Shown in pieces: positions 61,816 to 64,000 of a stretch of DNA of 64,000 bases (position 1 is its first letter; the number at the start of each line of letters is the position of its first letter). Location: assembly GCA_017935505.1 (NCBI GenBank), contig JAGBHM010000024.1:38949-102948 (forward strand), in the 5' to 3' direction. The DNA is from Bacteroidales bacterium. GTDB taxonomy: Bacteria > Bacteroidota > Bacteroidia > Bacteroidales > UBA932. The notes under the pieces are model-generated. The model searched no databases. It was not told the DNA's origin and saw only the letters and a list, made by a program, of their open reading frames with translations. The position numbers were made by a program, and so were the translations under genes.

Positions 61816-63498
61816 ATGGAAGAGTTAAAGAACACCGAAGCTCAGGCTGCTGAGCGCCAATTGAATTTTATCGAAGAGATTATTGAGAATGATTTGGCAA
61901 CAGGAAAGCACAAGACTGTCCTTACACGTTTTCCACCGGAGCCTAACGGATATCTGCATATAGGCCATGCAAAGAGTATCTGCCTCAATTTTGGTCTTGC
62001 AAAGAAATATGGCGGAAAGACAAATATCCGTTTCGACGATACCAACCCTACAAAAGAGGATGTTGAGTATGTTGATTCAATTAAGGAAGATGTAAAATGG
62101 CTTGGTTTCGAGTGGGCCAACGAGTTTTATGCTTCAGACTATTTCGAGCAGTTGTATGAGTGGGCTTGTGAGTTGATAAAGAAAGGTCTGGCATATGTTG
62201 ATGACCAGTCTCAGGAGGAGATTAGAGCAGGCCGTGGCACTGTGAGCACACCGGGTACAAACAGCCCTTACCGCGACAGAAGCGTTGAGGAGAACCTCAG
62301 ACTTTTCCAGGAGATGCGCGAAGGCAAATATAAGGAGGGTGAGAAGGTTTTGCGTGCAAAGATTGATATGGCCCATCCGAATATGATGTTCCGCGATCCG
62401 CTTATGTACAGGATCAACTTCTCGCACCACCACAGAACCGGTGACAAATGGTGTATCTATCCTATGTATGATTATGCCCATGGCCAGAGTGATTCAATAG
62501 AGAATATCACACACTCAATCTGTACTTTGGAGTTTGATGTGCACCGTCCGCTTTACGACTGGTTCATTGAGAAACTCGAAATATTCCCGTCGCATCAGTA
62601 TGAATTTGCAAGATTGAACCTTACATATACAGTGATGAGTAAGAGAAAACTTCTCGAACTTGTTAAAAATAACTATGTTACAGGATGGGACGATCCGCGT
62701 ATGCCTACCATTTGCGGTATCCGCAGAAGAGGTTACACTCCTGAGAGTATAAGACTCTTTGCAGAGAAAGTTGGTGTTGCAAAACGCGACAATACAATAG
62801 ACCTTTCTCTCCTTGAGTGGTGTGTAAGGGAGGATTTGAACAAACGTGCAAACCGTTACATGTCTGTGCTCGATCCTGTGAAACTTGTAATCACAAACTG
62901 GGAGAAGGGTAAAGTTGAGGAGTTTGCAGCTCCGCTTAATCCGGCTGATCCGGATGGCCCAAAACGTATTGTTCCATTTACAGGTGAACTTTACATTGAG
63001 CGCGACGACTTTATGGAAGAGCCTCCTAAAAAGTATTTCCGTTTGAAACCGGGTGGAGAGGTGCGCTTGAAATATACATATATTATTAAGTGTGAAGAGG
63101 TTGTGAAGGATGAGAATGGAAATATTGTTGAGATACGCTGTACATATGACCCTACAAGCAAACCTGGAGCAGGTGAGTGGCGTTCGGTTAAGGGTACAAT
63201 CCACTGGGTATCTGTAGAGCATGCCAAAGAGGTTGAGATAAGACTTGTAGACCGTCTCTTTACCGAGCCGTTCATGGATTCGATACCTGAGGGTAAGGAT
63301 TATAAAGATTATCTGAATCCTGATTCAATGAAGATAATTACCGGTTATGCAGAGCCTGCACTTCTTGAAGATAAGAGCGGTATTGCTGTTCAGTTTGAGC
63401 GCCTTGGCTATTTTGTTGCCGATAAGGATTCAACTGATGAGAAGCCTGTATTTAACAAGACAACAGGTTTGAAAGATACTTTCAATGTAAAAAAATAG
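61816..63498 (+). CDS. glnS: Glutamine--tRNA ligase
   Basis: Class I synthetase that charges tRNA-Gln directly. The 560-residue protein has the HIGH motif (H48-I-G-H51) in [15 protein letters not shown], the KMSKS equivalent in [35 protein letters not shown], and the two beta-barrel anticodon domains toward the C-terminus. It is distinguished from glutamyl-tRNA synthetase by the PPEPNG start. Direct charging means the indirect GatCAB route is not required for Gln in this organism. Confidence 0.96.
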   Translation: MEELKNTEAQAAERQLNFIEEIIENDLATGKHKTVLTRFPPEPNGYLHIGHAKSICLNFGLAKKYGGKTNIRFDDTNPTKEDVEYVDSIKEDVKWLGFEWANEFYASDYFEQLYEWACELIKKGLAYVDDQSQEEIRAGRGTVSTPGTNSPYRDRSVEENLRLFQEMREGKYKEGEKVLRAKIDMAHPNMMFRDPLMYRINFSHHHRTGDKWCIYPMYDYAHGQSDSIENITHSICTLEFDVHRPLYDWFIEKLEIFPSHQYEFARLNLTYTVMSKRKLLELVKNNYVTGWDDPRMPTICGIRRRGYTPESIRLFAEKVGVAKRDNTIDLSLLEWCVREDLNKRANRYMSVLDPVKLVITNWEKGKVEEFAAPLNPADPDGPKRIVPFTGELYIERDDFMEEPPKKYFRLKPGGEVRLKYTYIIKCEEVVKDENGNIVEIRCTYDPTSKPGAGEWRSVKGTIHWVSVEHAKEVEIRLVDRLFTEPFMDSIPEGKDYKDYLNPDSMKIITGYAEPALLEDKSGIAVQFERLGYFVADKDSTDEKPVFNKTTGLKDTFNVKK

Positions 63499-63534
63499 AC
63501 ACTATCGCCGCGGTGGCGGTGTGCTTGAATAAAT

Positions 63535-63566
63535 AGGGTGGACTGATTTTCAGCCACCCTTATTTT
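63535..63566 (+). terminator. Terminator after glnS
   Basis: AGGGTGG-(A)-CTGA (63535-63546) pairs with TCAG-CCACCCT (63550-63560) with one bulged A, followed by a T-rich tract. It may also stop the convergent ATPase transcript. Confidence 0.75.
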
Positions 63567-63670
63567 ATATATCGCATGGTTTTTATTTTAAACTTCGTTT
63601 ACAATCACGCGGCGCCTCGGCATATCTTCAAGCAAGCTTGAGTTCTGCGCTCGGCTTGCAGTTTATTGCC

Positions 63671-64000
63671 TTAAACTTTCAAACTATCTCTGTCAAGCAG
63701 GAACTCATAGATGTTCATAAACACAACTCCGTTTTCGTCTTGATAACGCTTTATTGGGTCTTCGGTGATTACAAACTTCTGGAAGCTGTCCGATATATGC
63801 GTTAGCGAGCGTAGTTCCTGTTCCCGTTTTTCCTCATTAGGCAACCTCAAAGCTGATTGTATGTAACATCGTTTACTGCCTTCGTTGCATACAAAATCAA
63901 CTTCCAATTGTTTACGCTGGCTCTTGCCCTCCTCATCTTTGGTGTTTACCACTACAACACCCACATCTACCATCAATCCACGAATGCGAAGCTCGTTGTA
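63671..64000 (-). CDS. AAA-type ATP-binding protein with DUF4143-like end (C-terminal part, cut by window edge)
   Basis: The last 109 residues of a gene that continues beyond the window. The frame is open to the edge, beginning YNELRIRGLMVDVGVVVV; the QLEVDFVCNEG motif is the PD-(D/E)xK-like part of the DUF4143 domain of AAA_14/DUF4143 ATPases, a family very common in Bacteroidota and often present in many copies. The closing IYEFLLDRDSL is normal for the family. The role of these ATPases is not known; the ATPase domain itself lies outside the window. Confidence 0.8.
   Translation of the reverse strand, partial: YNELRIRGLMVDVGVVVVNTKDEEGKSQRKQLEVDFVCNEGSKRCYIQSALRLPNEEKREQELRSLTHISDSFQKFVITEDPIKRYQDENGVVFMNIYEFLLDRDSLKV

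Noticed and set aside
63500..63530. GC-rich hairpin CGCC-GCGGT-GGCG after glnS as a separate regulatory RNA
   Set aside because: The stem is only four bases and is directly followed by a better terminator; nothing else supports an RNA gene.
1..64000. CRISPR array, insertion sequence, integrase or prophage
   Set aside because: No regularly spaced repeats, transposase or phage structural genes were seen on either strand.

Overview
The window is a chromosomal segment of a member of the Bacteroidales (phylum Bacteroidota). The evidence is the many copies of the Bacteroidota -7 promoter element TAnnTTTG, the scarcity of Shine-Dalgarno sequences, and lineage-typical families: DUF4199, DUF4295, DUF4296, DUF3276/PUR, DUF5606, DUF6340, SusC/SusD, FecR with an ECF sigma factor, type III glutamine synthetase, and FimB/Mfa2-type fimbriae with DUF3575 and DUF3868 partners. 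A choloylglycine-hydrolase-family enzyme and the fimbriae suggest a host-associated (gut or oral) commensal; the species cannot be named from the sequence alone.

Layout. 1-2.1 kb: glycosyltransferase and DUF4199 genes, diverging from an MscS/YbdG-like channel. 2.1-11.1 kb: translation block (thrS-infC-rpmI-rplT-lepB, rpmB-rpmG-DUF4295, ftsY-pheT). 11.2-16.4 kb: a secreted Ntn-hydrolase, then a five-gene minus-strand operon (DUF4296 lipoprotein, amidohydrolase, radical SAM, dtd, deoC). 16.4-19.3 kb: polysaccharide deacetylase, purD and a polytopic membrane protein. 19.3-28.3 kb: an ECF sigma/FecR/SusC/SusD locus followed by a secreted S9-type peptidase and an N-formylglutamate-amidohydrolase-like lipoprotein. 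It has no glycoside hydrolase, so it looks like a peptide or amino-acid-derivative uptake system. 28.4-39.3 kb: aminotransferase, PBP4, glutamine synthetase III behind an operator array, purM, a lipoprotein form of glutamate racemase, an RNase D-like exonuclease, an RlmI-like methyltransferase, fRMsr and a thioredoxin-like lipoprotein. 39.3-52.8 kb: a type V (Fim/Mfa-like) fimbrial operon of seven genes preceded by a membrane-anchored AraC-family regulator. 52.8-64 kb: tRNA-Cys, PUR protein, nusB, yajC, ybbR, coaE, a TerB-J co-chaperone, DUF5606, rimO, fabG, DUF6340, yicC, glnS, and the 3' end of an AAA-type ATPase gene.

How parts fit together. The AraC-family protein, with six or seven predicted N-terminal membrane segments, probably senses an envelope signal and switches on the fimbrial operon. 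That operon's promoter has a perfect -7 box but no visible -33 box, and lies beyond an unusual three-copy repeat able to form alternative hairpins. In the SusCD locus, the STN domain of SusC, the FecR protein and the ECF sigma factor form a standard trans-envelope signalling chain.

Most notable observations: infC appears to start at AUC behind a perfect AGGAGG; four fimbrial subunits share a T-K-[AS] site shortly after the lipidated cysteine, as expected for proteolytic maturation, while the anchor lacks it; three 20-bp palindromic elements stand upstream of glutamine synthetase; and a MurI-type racemase carries a lipoprotein signal. No CRISPR array, insertion sequence, rRNA or prophage was recognised.
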